Below, in pieces: positions 23,886 through 37,900 of a stretch of 64,000 nt of DNA. The position numbers and the translations under genes were made by a program. Positions within the stretch are counted from its first letter, which is position 1; each line of letters begins with the position of its first letter. Origin of the DNA: Pteria penguin (Eukaryota; Mollusca; Bivalvia; Pterioida; Pteriidae); contig CM068583.1 in assembly GCA_035048485.1 (NCBI GenBank), forward strand, positions 43,677,042 to 43,741,041, in the 5' to 3' direction. Below the pieces are notes generated by a model, which searched no databases, was not told the origin of the DNA, and saw only the letters and a list, made by a program, of their open reading frames with translations.

Positions 23886-25205
23886 TGTCATGCTGGGTTC
23901 GCTCAGACTGTCATGAGTGATGACCTATTACAACTCGCCACAACAATGTGTCATGTTGGGCTCAGACTGTCAAGAGTAATGACCTATTACAACTCGCCAC
24001 AACAATGTGTCATACTGGGCTCAGATTGTCAAGAGTAATGACCTATTGCAACTCGCCACAACAATGTGTAATGCTGGGCTCAGACTGTCATGAGTGATGA
24101 CCTATTACAACTCGCCACAACAATATGTAATGCTGGGCTCAGACTGTCATGAGTGATGACCTATTACAACTCGCCACAACAATGTGTCATACTGGGCTCA
24201 AACTGTCAAGAGTAGTGACCTATTGCAACTCGCCACAACAATGTGTCATACTGGGCTCAAACTGTCAAGAGTAATGACTTATTGCAACTCGCCACAACAA
24301 TGTGTCATGTTGGGCTCAGACTGTCAAGAGTAATGACCTATTACAACTCGCCACAAAAATGTGTCATGTTGGGCTCAGACTGTCAAAAGTAATGACCTAT
24401 TACAACTCGCCACAACAATGTGTCATGTTAGGCTCAGACTGTCATGAGTGATGACCTATTACAACTCGGCACAACAATGTGTCATACTGGGCTCAGACTG
24501 TCAAGAGTAATGACCTATTGCAACTCGCCACAAAAATGCATCATGCTGGGCTCACACTGTCATGAGTAATGATCTTTTACAACTCGCCACAATAATGTGT
24601 CATGTTAGGCTCAGACTGTCTAGAGTAATGACCTATTACAACTCGCCACAACAATGTGTCATACTGGGCTCAGACTTTCATGTGTAATGACCTATTACAA
24701 CTCGCCACAACAGTGTGTAAGTCTGGTCTTGGACTTTCATGAGTAATGACCTATTACAACTCGCCACAACAATGTGCCATGCTGGGCTTAGGCTGTCATG
24801 AGTAATGACCTATTACAACTCGCCACAACAATGTGTTATGCTGGGCTTAGGCTGTCAAGAGTAATGACCTATTACAACTCGCCACAACAATGTGTTATGC
24901 TGGGCTTAGGCTGTCAAGAGTGATGACCTATTACAACTCGCCCACCAATGTGTTATGCCGGGCTTCGGCTGTGAAACTTAATGACCTATTACAACTCGCC
25001 ACAACAATGTGTCATGCTGGGCTCAGACTGTCAAATGTAATGACCTATTACAACTCACCACAACAATGTGTCATGCTGGGCTTAGGCTGTCAAAAGTGAT
25101 GACCTATTACAACTCACCCACCAATGTTTTATGCTGCGCTTCGGCTGTGAATCTTAATGACCTATTACAACTCGCCACAACAATGTGTCATGCTGAGCTG
25201 ACCAT
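23886..25205. repeat. Minisatellite, 59-bp unit
   Basis: About 22 units of TGTCATGCTGGGCTCAGACT, GTCAAGAGTAATGACCTATT and ACAACTCGCCACAACAATG. Divergence between units is modest and clustered, with late units carrying the 'cttaggctgtcaagag' form. Units are contiguous with no unique spacers, so this is not CRISPR-like. Confidence 0.9.
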
Positions 25206-26010
25206 ACTATATATACAGGCAAGCGAATATTCGCCCCCCATTTTTAGAATTTGGCGGCCATCTTGAAAATACCAAAATTTGCGGGGCACACGGTCTAATA
25301 TGAACAAGTACATACTAAAGAAGTATCACGCCAAGTTTGTTGCTTGTATCATCAAAAGAACTATTTTGTCAGGTTCCCGCCCCACTAAGAACCCGGCATC
25401 TTTCTATCACAAGCTCGGGCACCTTACCTATCTAACCTCGCCGGCCAAAAATGGAAATGAGAAGAGTCTTAAATACCATGCATACATATGTATCAGTTGT
25501 TGTCTTCCGACTCTGTATCATATATATATATTTATTTTTCGTTGTATGAACACCATTTATATGAAGTACCGCAGGGCAATGTAAGTATTCTCAGTCTCTT
25601 TAAAAAAAAATCCTTTATCTTTGCACAGCGCCAAATTCTATTGCAACTCATCTGGATCGCTGTTCTCTAGCGAAGCATGTAATCATGAAGTATCTATAGA
25701 TAGATGATAGTGTGTTCTGACATTATATTACGTAAGTACGTAAATAAGTTACATGTAAATAGATATCTATTTTAATCTGCCATCACCTCTAGTGGTCTCA
25801 TTAACAGTCCTCATCGGCGAGTCATAGATAAACTTTAACTGGATCCTGACTCCTCCTTAACAAAAGTTATAACTATTTACTAAATTATTTGTTTACAAAG
25901 GTATGTACATTGTAAGGCAAGAAGACAGAATTAAAGAGTAAAACAGAGATAACACAGTGAAGACAAATGTGGTGAGCGAATGAAATCGGTTAGTATGAAG
26001 ACAACGCCAT
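25206..26010. other. Intergenic DNA, unassigned
   Basis: A plus-strand frame covering roughly 25295-25480 (NKYILKKYHAKFVAC...SRPTKNPASFYHKLG) has somewhat protein-like composition, but it has no recognisable family, no splice context and no initiator context. It is most likely a transposon remnant or chance. Confidence 0.3.
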
Positions 26011-27545
26011 TTCAAGCAAACAATGAGGACATGTTGGTTTAGCAAGTATGATTTTCATCCTGAAGCGGATGTGAACAGCAAACAATGAGGACATGTTGGT
26101 TTAACAGTAGGATTTCAATTCTGAAGCGGATGTCAACAGCAAACAATGAGGACATGTTAGTTTAACAAATAGGATTTCCATCCTCAAGCGGACGTGAACA
26201 ACAAACAATGAGGAGATACTGGTTTAACAAGAAGGATTTCCATCCTGAAGCGGATGATAACAGCAAGCAATGAGGACATGTTGGTTTAGCAAGTAGGATT
26301 TCCATCCTGAAGCGGATGTGAACAGCAAGCAATGAGAACATGTTGGTTTAAAAAGTAGGATTTCAATCCTGAAGCTAATGTGAGCAACAAATGATGAAGA
26401 CGTGTTGGTTTAACAAGTAGTATTTCCATCCTGAGGAGAATGTGAACAGCAAACAATGAGGACATGTTGGTTTAACAAGTAGGATTTCCATCCTGAAGCG
26501 GATGTGAACAGCAAACAATGAGGACATGATGGTTTAACATGTCGGCTTTCCATCCTGAAGCGGATGTTAACAACAAACAACTAGGACATGTTAGTTTAAC
26601 AAGTAGGATTTTCATCCTGAAGCGGATGTGAATAGGAAACAATGAGGACATGTTGGTTTAACAGTAGGATTTCCATTCTGAAGCGGATGTGAACAGCAAA
26701 CAATGAGGACATGTTAGTTTAACAAATAGGATTTCCATCCGGAAGCGGACGTGAACAACAAACAATGAGGACATGTTGGTTTAACAAGTAGGATTTCCAT
26801 CCTGAAGCGGATGTTAACAGCAAACAATGAGGACATGTTGGTTTAACATGTAGGATTTCCATCCTGAAGCGGATGTGAACGGCAAACAATGAGGACATGT
26901 TGGTTCAACAATTAGGATTTCCATCCAGAAGCTAACGTGAACAACAAATAATGAAGACATGTTGGTTTAACAAGTAGGATTTCCATCCTGAAGAGAATGT
27001 GAACAGCAAACAATGAGGACATGTTGGTTTAACAAGTAGGATTTCCATCCTGAAGCGGACGTGAACAACAAATAATGAAGACATGTTGGTTTAACAAGTA
27101 GTATTTTCATCCTGAAGAGAATTTGAACAGCAAACAATGAGGACATGTTGGTTTAACATGTAGGATTTCCATCCTGAAGCGGGTGTGAACAGCAAACAAT
27201 GAGGACATGTTGGTTTAACAAGTAGGATTTCCATCCTGAAGCGGATGTGAACAGCAAACAATGAGGAAATGTTGGTTTAACATGTAGGATTTCCATCCTG
27301 AAGCGGGTGTGAACAGCAAACAATGAGGACATGTTGGTTTAACAAGTAGGATTTCCATCCTGAAGCGGATGTGAACAGCAAACAATGAGGACATGTTGGT
27401 TTAATAGAAGGATTTCCATCCTGAAGCGGATGTGAACAGCAAACAATGAGGACATGTTGGTTTAACAAGTAGGATTTCCATCCTGAAGCGGATGTGAACA
27501 GCAAACAATGAGGACATGTTGGTTTAACAAGTAGGATTTCCATGT
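26011..27545. repeat. Minisatellite, 62-bp unit
   Basis: About 25 units of GTGAACAGCAAACAATGAGG, ACATGTTGGTTTAACAAGTA and GGATTTCCATCCTGAAGCGGAT. Variants (GAAGCTAACGTGAACAAC, GAAGAGAATGTGAAC) recur in the same order, for example near 26930-27000 and 27050-27125, pointing to multi-unit duplications. Confidence 0.9.
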
Positions 27546-28942
27546 TGTTCACATAACATTGAATTATACATGCGATGTAAAAAAGAGCCTCACGTTAAGC
27601 TGTTTTATTGATGGTTTAGGCGGCTAAATGAGAGAAATGCAATTACTTAAAGGTACATATTCTTTTTTTCTCAATTGTAATAGAATAATTTCTAGATATT
27701 TATCGACATTTGATATCCCCATGACAATCCAGTTTGATAATGGATTGCTTGATATTTTCTTCAGCACACGTATCAATTACATTACGGTAATCAATAGAGC
27801 CACGAGTCATAATCAGTGTCAATGAGACAATAAATGAAAATGATAGGTCAAATACCATCAAACACCAGTAGAAAATAGTGAAAAAGGACAAAACAGAGGT
27901 CGGTATTATATAGAAACCATACACATGAAAGAAATGGTAGAAGGATTTTGAATCTTACTTAACATGTACGTCTATAAAAATTTGTATTCTCAGCAATGGA
28001 TATGTGCAAGGCATTCCTAAACATTTAATGGTACTACATCTTTTCAAAAACTGATTTATATGAATTATACCCTAATTCTAATAGGTTTTCTTTCATAACC
28101 TACAATTCTGTGATAACGAAAGCTCGTCAATGACAAGTATTAACATTCCTTCAAGATGTACATGTATTTCTGTTAAATTGTCATTAGATACATCAACCAT
28201 AGCCATATCTATATCTCTGAAGCTATCAATGTCTAACTGTACTAACACAACTCATGAAAAGCTCAGTTTATTACTTTTGATCAGAGAAAATTTTAAAATG
28301 TAAAATTCAAGGAAAGATAACACATTCATGCGTGCAAAAATTGATAGCAAGGAGAAAGTTTTGTAAGTTATTTTCCTTTCATAGCCGAATCAATCGGACA
28401 ACAGTAAAATCACCTTTTATGTACTTTAATTACGTGATATACACATAAATAAATCGTAATAGACTTCGAGCTGAGGTATACATTAATTGTCTGTTTGCGA
28501 TACAGGTATCAAAAGCTAGTACTTAAACAAAGATACATACATTGTACATCTGTAATAATTACATGTACCTCAATACATAACCTTCGAAACTCGGCAGACA
28601 ACTCCGAGTAAGAACATAGAGTTATATTCCCTGACTCCCTCTCTAAATGTCCTACTGCAATTTGACGTGCCTAGACATTGAGCACTATGTGCTAAATCAA
28701 CTATTGACTCGATAAATGTTTTAAAACACTTTTAAATATCGACTGGCATGTTATGATATAATATCACTTTTTCGTCGAGGAAAGAACGTCGCAGTTGAAA
28801 CTTTAATGATATGGACATGAGCCAAACTGGTGAACAATGAGACTCTATGGGTGAATGCATCGCAAATCAATATACATATATATAATACGTGTTGTGTATA
28901 AGTTTAAAGTTAGAAGCAGCTTTGAAATATACAACACGGAAG
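27546..28942. other. Upstream region of the CYYR1-like gene
   Basis: No gene seen. A TATATATAATA stretch near 28873-28884, about 60 bp before the start codon, could serve as a TATA element. In such AT-rich DNA this is weak evidence. Confidence 0.35.
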
Positions 28943-28997
28943 ATGGAGCAATGGAGAACGAAATCTAGGACTCTGGTCTTTCTTTTGTCTGTGTACG
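28943..28997 (+). CDS. CYYR1-like exon 1: signal peptide
   Basis: Good initiation context (gaagATGG). Encodes MEQWRTKSRTLVFLLSVY plus one base. Donor GTAAGG. Confidence 0.75.
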
Positions 28998-31900
28998 GTA
29001 AGGTAGAGATGCTAATTCCAACATGTATGAAGTGGTTCATCTTGGTTGTAACACTCTATCACAAAACAGTATATAATAATGATGTGTATTTAAAAATGAC
29101 TTCCTTACAAATTAATATGTAAACTGGTCTCGACCCACAGATTCATCCCGTGACGGTACCAAAACTTGGACACCGCTCGTAGAGAGCACGAAATGTTTCT
29201 GTCATAATGCTTTGATGCTGAAAAAAGAAAAAAGAAAGTTTTGTTGCGATATAAACAAAGCTGATAGATACATTAACACCTGATATTTTTCGTGCGTTTA
29301 TTTTCAAATGTCTTGTAACAGTGTTCCCTTCAGTGGTGAAAAATCAATTTCATATCATTTAAGCGTTTAATTAAACCAATAAAAAGCGTCATATTCCTTA
29401 TCCGTCATATTGTGCGTCATCCTTGGGTACAATCTATATAATACCTAGTCGCTGGATGCCATCAAAGGTAAATCAGTAAGTATGGAAAGCAGCCAAGACA
29501 AGAATGTGCACACAATTCAGCAACAGTTTTACGTTAAAATTGTATTTTCAGAACTGTGATGGCGTATCGTCAATTGTATGACAATGAACTTTTTTTTCAA
29601 ATCTTTATTCCATATATATGCTTTATATATATCATTATGCTAATCCAGATAATGCTTCTTTATTTCATGTTTAAGCCACAAAATCTTGAAAACTATAATC
29701 TATTCATTCTATGAACTGTTTCTATGAATTATTCAGTAAGATTGGTAGAATGTATGGTAACAAAGTGACGAGATGGATATGATATCCTGTAGCCTTGTTA
29801 GTGAAATTGGGAATTACAATATAATTTTTTTTCTGCTATCTTTATCTCTTATAGAATGTATTACTGAGTTTGAGGTCAACTTGTAGTTGTTAGTGAATGC
29901 TAAAAGAAACATGTTTACATAGTACGCTTGTATTGTGCCTGTATACATAGTCAGTTCATGTGTTTTTGATGCAGCATACGACCTTCTGATGCTCCATATT
30001 ACCTTTAGTGTACCTTACCGTGATTCTGCTCATGGATGACCTTTAGGCTCTGTTCTCAGTTTATTGTAAAGGGTATCATTTTCTAATTATTAATAATTTT
30101 ACAAATCTTACAGAGTGAACGTGTTGAATTTTTAATTGTTGACGATTCTTTTTTTCAATTCTTTTCAAGTTTTAATGTGTGCGTGTGTTTGTTTGTAGGT
30201 GATTGTGTGAATATGTATGAGGAGGGAATTGATGAAAGTGAAGGTGGGGATGGTGTTAGCACAGTTTTGGTTATGTTCGTCCTCTCATCCATTTATAATC
30301 TACAGAGACATAAATACACATGTGTACGTATGTCTCTGTAATTCTTTCTAGTTTTGATATCTACTGGAAATGTATGTTTTGTTTGTTTCATGTTAAACGT
30401 TATTCGTCATGGCCAAATGGTATTACTTTTATTATAATGATATTTTCTTGTTCTTTGCACGAAATTTCAGCCCATCTAATGGACACACCAGAAGTAATTG
30501 AAAAAAGGGAGGGGGGTCCTTTACATGTCAACGTCTGCCATGACACGGGACCTCGCTTAATGATGTCTAGACATGGCAATGATGAGGAATTGTGGCAAGC
30601 CCTACGTCCAAAACAAACACACTAACAACTAAGCTGCGCTATCTACAGATATATTTAGTTACTGCTTACATACTAAATACAAGCTTAATCTATATACCAT
30701 CTGATTACCATGGTAACAGTGTTAACACGTGATTTTCTTCTAGGGGTGTATTGTTCCAAAGAATGTGGTACCAGGAAGGCGACTTATTTCATGAACTTCT
30801 TTGGAAGTATTTATGTACACTATACTTACGAATCCCTGATCTGTACTCATGGATGTTGTGGCTCCGTCGATAATAGACACTGCTGTTCCCCCACTGAGAA
30901 GTATGTATGAAGGTCATTAAGGAAATGTGATATAGTGTTTGCATCACATACATTTTTATGTAACTTTGTAATGGTAAAACAATGCCTTTTTGATACAATA
31001 TTCTTAATCAATTTTAAGACTTTTGAGGAAAAAAATAACCAAAATTAAAGTCATAAACCGTTGAAATGAATTGTTTGAATAACAATTATCTCGCAGAACA
31101 TCTTGTTTTTTTTCCAACAACGTTTTACTATACTGTAGTAGGTTTCTAGACGTTTCGTCCAAAGGATTGGTCGTCCCCAGATGATCCGTCCCCAGATCAT
31201 TCGTCCACTAGTTGTTTCGTCCACAATACCCTAGTTTATTCGTCCACAATGTAATTATATAATTAGATCAATTAAATGGATTACCTATACCTTTAGTTCC
31301 AATTGCGTTAAGTGTTAGTAATAGATTTAGAAATTCTTATAACAAAGATAAATTTGAAATATGATATTAATAACATATATAATAGACTAATAGTTTTAAA
31401 ACGCATAATATTTTCAAACTTGGTCCTATCTTCATATTTATTTGGAAAATCGTCAATATTATGTGCATAATGAATATTAGTATGAAAATACGTATTAAAT
31501 AGATGATTGTTAAATAGGTCATGTGATGATAGTTGATGATAATTAGGGACAAGCGCATATCATCAGAATTATATTATATTGTAATGTGATATGCTTCCTA
31601 TATATGTACTGTGAATATTTCAATGATGACAATGATTATTAGTAATGTATGTATTTAAAATATATACTGTTGATACTAATAAATAAATGATTTTTTATTA
31701 CATATTTTGTCATCCCTCCTGAACAATGACAGTACAAGAAATCGTCATACAAATTAAGTTAGGGTATCCGATCATCAAATTTATTTAAAGTTAAAATAGA
31801 TCTTTTTTTGTTTTATCTGTCAAAGTACATTTTTACGAACCCTCTTTGTTAAATATTAATTTGATGTGCTGTTAACTCACAGTGGACAGTAAATATTAAT

Positions 31901-34900
31901 GACATAATTAATTGTTTGAACGGTAATTATCACCTGTTTATGTGATTACTATGAAATTCATTGTGGACGAATCATCTGGGGACGGATCATATGGGGACGA
32001 TCTTAACAGTGGACGAAGAAGCCAGTGGACGAAGTATTTTGTGGACGAAACGTCCTGTTACCACTGTAGTAGTGCCAGAATCCTGTGTTTTGACCACGGA
32101 AAAATGAATGTAAATTTGGATCATCAGTTTTGTGGGTTTATAAACAAAATGAAAACCCACTCATCCATTAAAACACAATTTCATCAAGCAGGGAAAGTGC
32201 TACCCTTCAGTATGCTAATAGATTTGCTGAAATAAACAAGAAAACAACAAGAAAATTATACATTGAGAAGACAGCAAATAAATATTCAGAATCTTCTCTG
32301 CGCTGAGTAAATCGAACAAAAATCGGTGAAAAAAGAGTAAGAATACTTATTATTCAACTTTTATTATTCTAAAATAACTTGGATAATATAATAAGTGTTG
32401 CAGAAATTTAAATGAAATAAGTCTTTAGCAGGATGTGAACCGCTATCTTCAGCACACCAGAACTGGCTTATATTGAAGATAGATAAAGAAAATTGACAAG
32501 AAAGTTTCAAATAGCCCATGAAATAGATATTTTCCAATAAACGTTTGGAAATGAATGCTTTAGTGCTTCTCTATATTAAATAACTCAAGAGAAAGACACA
32601 AAATGTCAGTAAGAGGCCAAAGAGGCGTCAAAATAAAAAATTGTTTTCGGAATGGAACTAAAAACAACAACACTTCTTAAGAAACACTTCTAGATCATAC
32701 CAAAGCATTCGGTTTGTTGATTTATGCACCCAGTTTGAGGAAGTTCATTTAACGAGGGCACACTCTCGAGCTTAATGTTGTCCGCACTGGATCCATCCCT
32801 TGACGGTTTTAGACGAAACAACAGCACTTGTAGGGGACCTTGAGTATTAAGTCGTATCATGTTTCATTAAAATACCTGCAGTGGTTTTAAAGATGAAGTT
32901 GAAAATAGTAAAAGTTTACAAACGACGACGGACGGGCTAACGGACAGACGAACGACGAACTGCACACTAAACAATAAGCAATTGGTTCAGATAAGCTTAA
33001 AAGAAGCAAACCACATGTATCCCTTTCTCCAAAATACAAATAAACATATATTTAAGTTTCATGAAAATGCATAAGTATTCCGTAGATAACAGCAAAACAT
33101 AAATACATAGCTGGGGAGAGGGATTGTCGTCCCCGTAAGTGAGACCTTTTTAGTTTGTCTGCTTCGGTTCAGGAAGCAGACCGAAACAGACGCGGAACCC
33201 ACTTTTATCTGGGCGAGAAGACTCGCCTTTTCTTTTCTTATTTCTACTAGTGATATTTAGAAACAGTATACTTTCGTTACGCTTTCAAACGATTTCTCGA
33301 GGCATGAATATGGTTTAATATTGCCAAAATTAATCACAGAAGTAAAAAAAGTCATAAAATGGTCAAAGTAAATGTGTTTCAATTGCTCAATTCAATTGAT
33401 GGCTTCTATTTGCCCTCTAAGGCGTAAATTAGAAATAGAAGTAGTATGGAAAATGGTTGTGGGGGAATCCGTAGGAGTAACTTACCCACAGAACAAGGTT
33501 CTTGGTCTACGCTGTGTTCCTATTGCATAAATTACGAATAATTTAGAACATGCATAGGAAACTTACAATGTGACAATTACAGAAAAAGGAAAGTGCTAAT
33601 TATCTATATGAAACACAGAAATGATACTAATTTCATTTACTTATAATTTGAAAAGTTATTTTATGATGATTTTCAGAACAATAATTCAATATCTTAGATA
33701 TGCTAACAAAGGCTTTAATACAAAAGTTTTTCTTCACGACAGAAACATTGTGAAGTTAAGAGGGTGAAAGAATGCAGGATGAGGATTATTAGGAATACGA
33801 CGTGATATCCTAAAAGAAACCGTATGAGAAACATGCAAGTAGGCAACAAACAAAAGACCCCCACAAACCATAAAAGAAAAACCAATAATGGATTCAGCAA
33901 TAATAAATATTGATACCCCAGATTATTTGCTGTTTCGTTGCATACAATATAAACTAGAATGATATCATAAAGTTACATCAATTTAATTTCAGTCATACGA
34001 GCGCAATAGTGGGCGGTGCCATAGGAGGTACTTTTGCACTCTTCTGTATGGTGGCCTTGACACTTTTCCTCTGTCGCTACTACAAACTTAAAAAAATCCG
34101 TACCTTTCCAGACAGCATAGAGGAGCAAGGAGGTAGATATTAGTAGTGTCTTCACTCGAAAGTATTTATTTCATCTTTTCTAAATTAGTATACTGATATC
34201 TCGAAACTTGTCTGAATAAAGAAATCTCGATTTTTGGTCTCCAACATAGGACTCGGATATAACAAGCAAATTCAAAGAATTGTGGTCCCCGCTTTCGGGG
34301 TTCTGTCAGTAAATGTGCAGTGATCTGTGACATATTGTCATGGTTGTGCATGTCTACATGTATCTGCAGCGGAACCTTGTAAAGTTTGATGATATTATAC
34401 TAGATTCTAACATGATTGAGAATTTTCCCCCTATATTTCCCATAATGTTCCACCGGCCCCACGTTTTACGGTTAAAATGTTACATTGAAGTAGGTCAAAG
34501 GTCACGGTCAAGATCACTTAATAAAAAATTTTGGTACTGCAGGTATGCAGTTAGGGACACACATGCCAAATGTGAAGACCCTACGTCTTATGGTTAAAAG
34601 TTATGACCAAGGTTAAAGTTTTTGTGACAGACAGACGGACGGACGGACGAATGGGATTTAATGTCCACACGCTTTCGCGAAAATCGGGAAACAAAAATTA
34701 GTGTGTTATGCATGTCCGCTCGCAATGATACGATAAGTGTGCTATCCATAAGCGCTCTCTGCAATAAGATTACTGTGCTATCCATATTCGCATCTATGAT
34801 AAGATTAGTGTGCTATCCATACCCGCTCTCTATGATAAGATTAGTGTGCTATCCATATCCGCTCTCTATGATAAGATTAGTGTGCTATCCATATCCGCTC

Positions 34901-37900
34901 TTTATGATCAGATTAGTGTGTTATCCATATCCGCTATCTATGATAAGCTTAGTGTGCTATCCATATCCGCTCTTTATGATATGATTAGTGTGCTATCCAT
35001 ATCCGTTCTTTATGATAAGATTAGTGTGCTATCCATATCCGCTTTCTTTGATAAGATTAGTGTGCTATCCGCTCTCTTTGATAAGATTAGTGTGCTATCC
35101 ATAGCCGCTCTTTATAATAAGATAAGTGTGTTATCTATATCCGCTCTTTATGATAAGATTTGTGTGTTATCCATATCCGCTTTTTATGATAATATTAATG
35201 TGCTATCCATATCCGCTCTTTATGATAAGATTAGTGTGTTATCCATATCCGCTCTCTATGATAAGATTAGTGTGTTATCCATATCCGCTCTCTGTGATAA
35301 GATTAGTGTGCTATCCATATCCGCTCTTTATGATAAGATTAGTGTGCTATGCATATCTGCTCTCTATGATAAGATTAGTGTGCTATCTATATCCGTTCTC
35401 TTTGATATGATTAGTGTGCTATCCATATCAGCTCTCTATGATAAGTTTAGTGTTTTATCCATATCCGCTCTCTATGATAAAATTAGTGTGCTATCCATAT
35501 CCGCTCTCTATGATAACATTAGTGTGCTATCCATATCTGCTCTCTTTGATAACATAAGTGTGTTATCCATATCCGCACTCTTTGATAAGATAAGTGTGTT
35601 ATCCATATCCGCTCTCTATGATAATATTAGTGTGCTATCCATATCTGCTCTCTTTGATAAGATAAGTGTGTTATCCATATCCGCACACTTTGATAAGATT
35701 AGTGTGTTATCCATATCCGCTCTCTTTGATAAGATTAGTGTGTTATCGACATCCGCTCTCTTTGGTTAGATTAGTGTGTTATCCATATCTGCTTTCTGTT
35801 ATAAGTTATTTGTGTTATCCATATCCGCTCTTTATGATAATATCAATGTGGTATGCATATCCGCTCTCTGTGATAAGAATAGTGTGCTATCCATATCCGC
35901 TCTCTTCGATAAGATTAGTGTGCTATCCATATCTGTTCTCTGTGATAAGATTAGTGTGTAATCCATATCCCTTTTTTATGATAAAATTAGTGTGTTATCC
36001 ATATCCGCTCTTTATGATAAGATTATTGTGTTACCCATATATGCTCTTTGTGATAAGATTAGTGTGCTATCTATATCCGTTCTCTATGATAAGATTAGTG
36101 TGCTATCCATATCCGCTCTCTGTGATAAGATTAGTGTGTAATCCATATCCCCTTTTTATGATAAAATTAGTGTGTTATCCATATCCGCTCTTTATGATAA
36201 GATTATTGTGTTATCCATATCCGCTCTTTGTGATAAGATTAGTGTGCTATCCATATCCGTTCTCTTTAATAAGATTAGTGTGTTATCTATATCCGTTCTC
36301 TATGATAAGATTAGTGTGTTATCCATATCCGTTCTCTTTGATAAGATTAGTGTGTTATCTATATCCGTTCTCTTTGATAAGATCAGTGTGTTATCCATAT
36401 CCCCTCTCTATGATAAGATTATTGTGTTATCCATATCCGCTCTTTATGATAAGATTAGTGTGTTATCTATATCCGTTCTCTATGATAAGATTAGTGTGTT
36501 ATCCATATCCGCACTCTTTGATAAGACTAGTGTGTTATCTATATCCGTTCTCTTTGATAAGATTAGTATGCTATCCATAGGCGCTCCATATAAGAATAGT
36601 GTGTTATCTATATCTGTTCTCTATGATAAGATTAGTGTGCTATCCATATCTGTTCTGTTTGATAAGATTAGTGTGTTATCTATAGCCATTCTCTTTGATA
36701 AGATTAGTGAGCTATCCATAGGCGCTCCATATGATAAGATTAGTGTGCTATCCGTATACGGTTTTTATGATAATATCAATGTGGTATCTATATCCGCTCT
36801 TTATGATAAGATTAGTGTGCTATCCATATCCGCTCTCTATGATAAGATTAGTGTGTTATCGATATCCGCTCTCTTTGATAAGATTAGTGTGCTATCCATA
36901 TCCGCTCTTTGTGATAAGATTAACGTGTTATCCATATCCGCTCTTTGTGATAAGATTAGTGTGTTATCCATATCCGCTCTTTATGATAAGATTAGTGTGT
37001 TATCCATATCCGTTCTCTGTTATAAGATTAGTGTGTTATCTATATCCGTTCTCTATGATAAGATTAGTGTGCTATCCATACCCGTTCTCTGTGATAAGAT
37101 GAGTGTGTAATCCATATCCCCTTTTTATGATAAGATTAGTGTGCTATCCATACCCGTTCTCTGTGATAAGATGAGTGTGTAATCCATATCCCCTTTTTAT
37201 GATAAGATTAGTGTGCTATCCATAGGCGCTCCATATGATAAGATTAGTGTGTTATCCATATCCGCTCTTTTTGATAAGATTAGTGTGTTATCGACATCCG
37301 CTCTCTGTGATAAGATTAGTGTGTAATCCATATCCCCTTTTTATGATAAAATTAGTGTGTTATCCATATCCGCTCTTTGTGATAAGATTAGTGTGCTATC
37401 TATATCCGTTCTCTATGATAAGATTAGTGTGTTATCCATATCCGCACTCTTTGATAAGACTAGTGTGTTATCCATATCCGTTCTCTTTATTAAGATTAGT
37501 GTGTTATCTATATCCGTTCTCTTTGATAAGATTAGTATGCTATCCATAGGCGCTCCATATAAGAATAGTGTGTTATCTATATCTGTTCTCTATGATAAGA
37601 TTAGTGTGCTATCCATATCTGTTCTGTTTGATAAGATTAGTGTGCTATCTATAGCCATTCTCTTTGATAAGATTAGTGTGCTATCCATAGGCGCTCCATA
37701 TGATAAGATTAGTGTGCTATCCATATACGGTTTTTATGATAATATCAATGTGGTATCTATATCCGCTCTTTATGATAAGATTAGTGTGCTATCCATATCC
37801 GCTCTCTATGATAAGATTAGTGTGTTATCGATATCCGCTCTCTTTGATAAGATTAGTGTGCTATCCATATCCGCTCTTTGTGATAAGATTAACGTGTTAT

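Noticed and set aside
23886..27545. Regular 59-bp and 62-bp repeats that might resemble a CRISPR array
   Set aside because: Units are contiguous with no unique spacers, there are no cas genes, and the surrounding DNA is eukaryotic.
30320..30625. 101-codon open frame in CYYR1-like intron 1
   Set aside because: No family signature, no matching donor/acceptor pair, and the assembled gene is complete without it.
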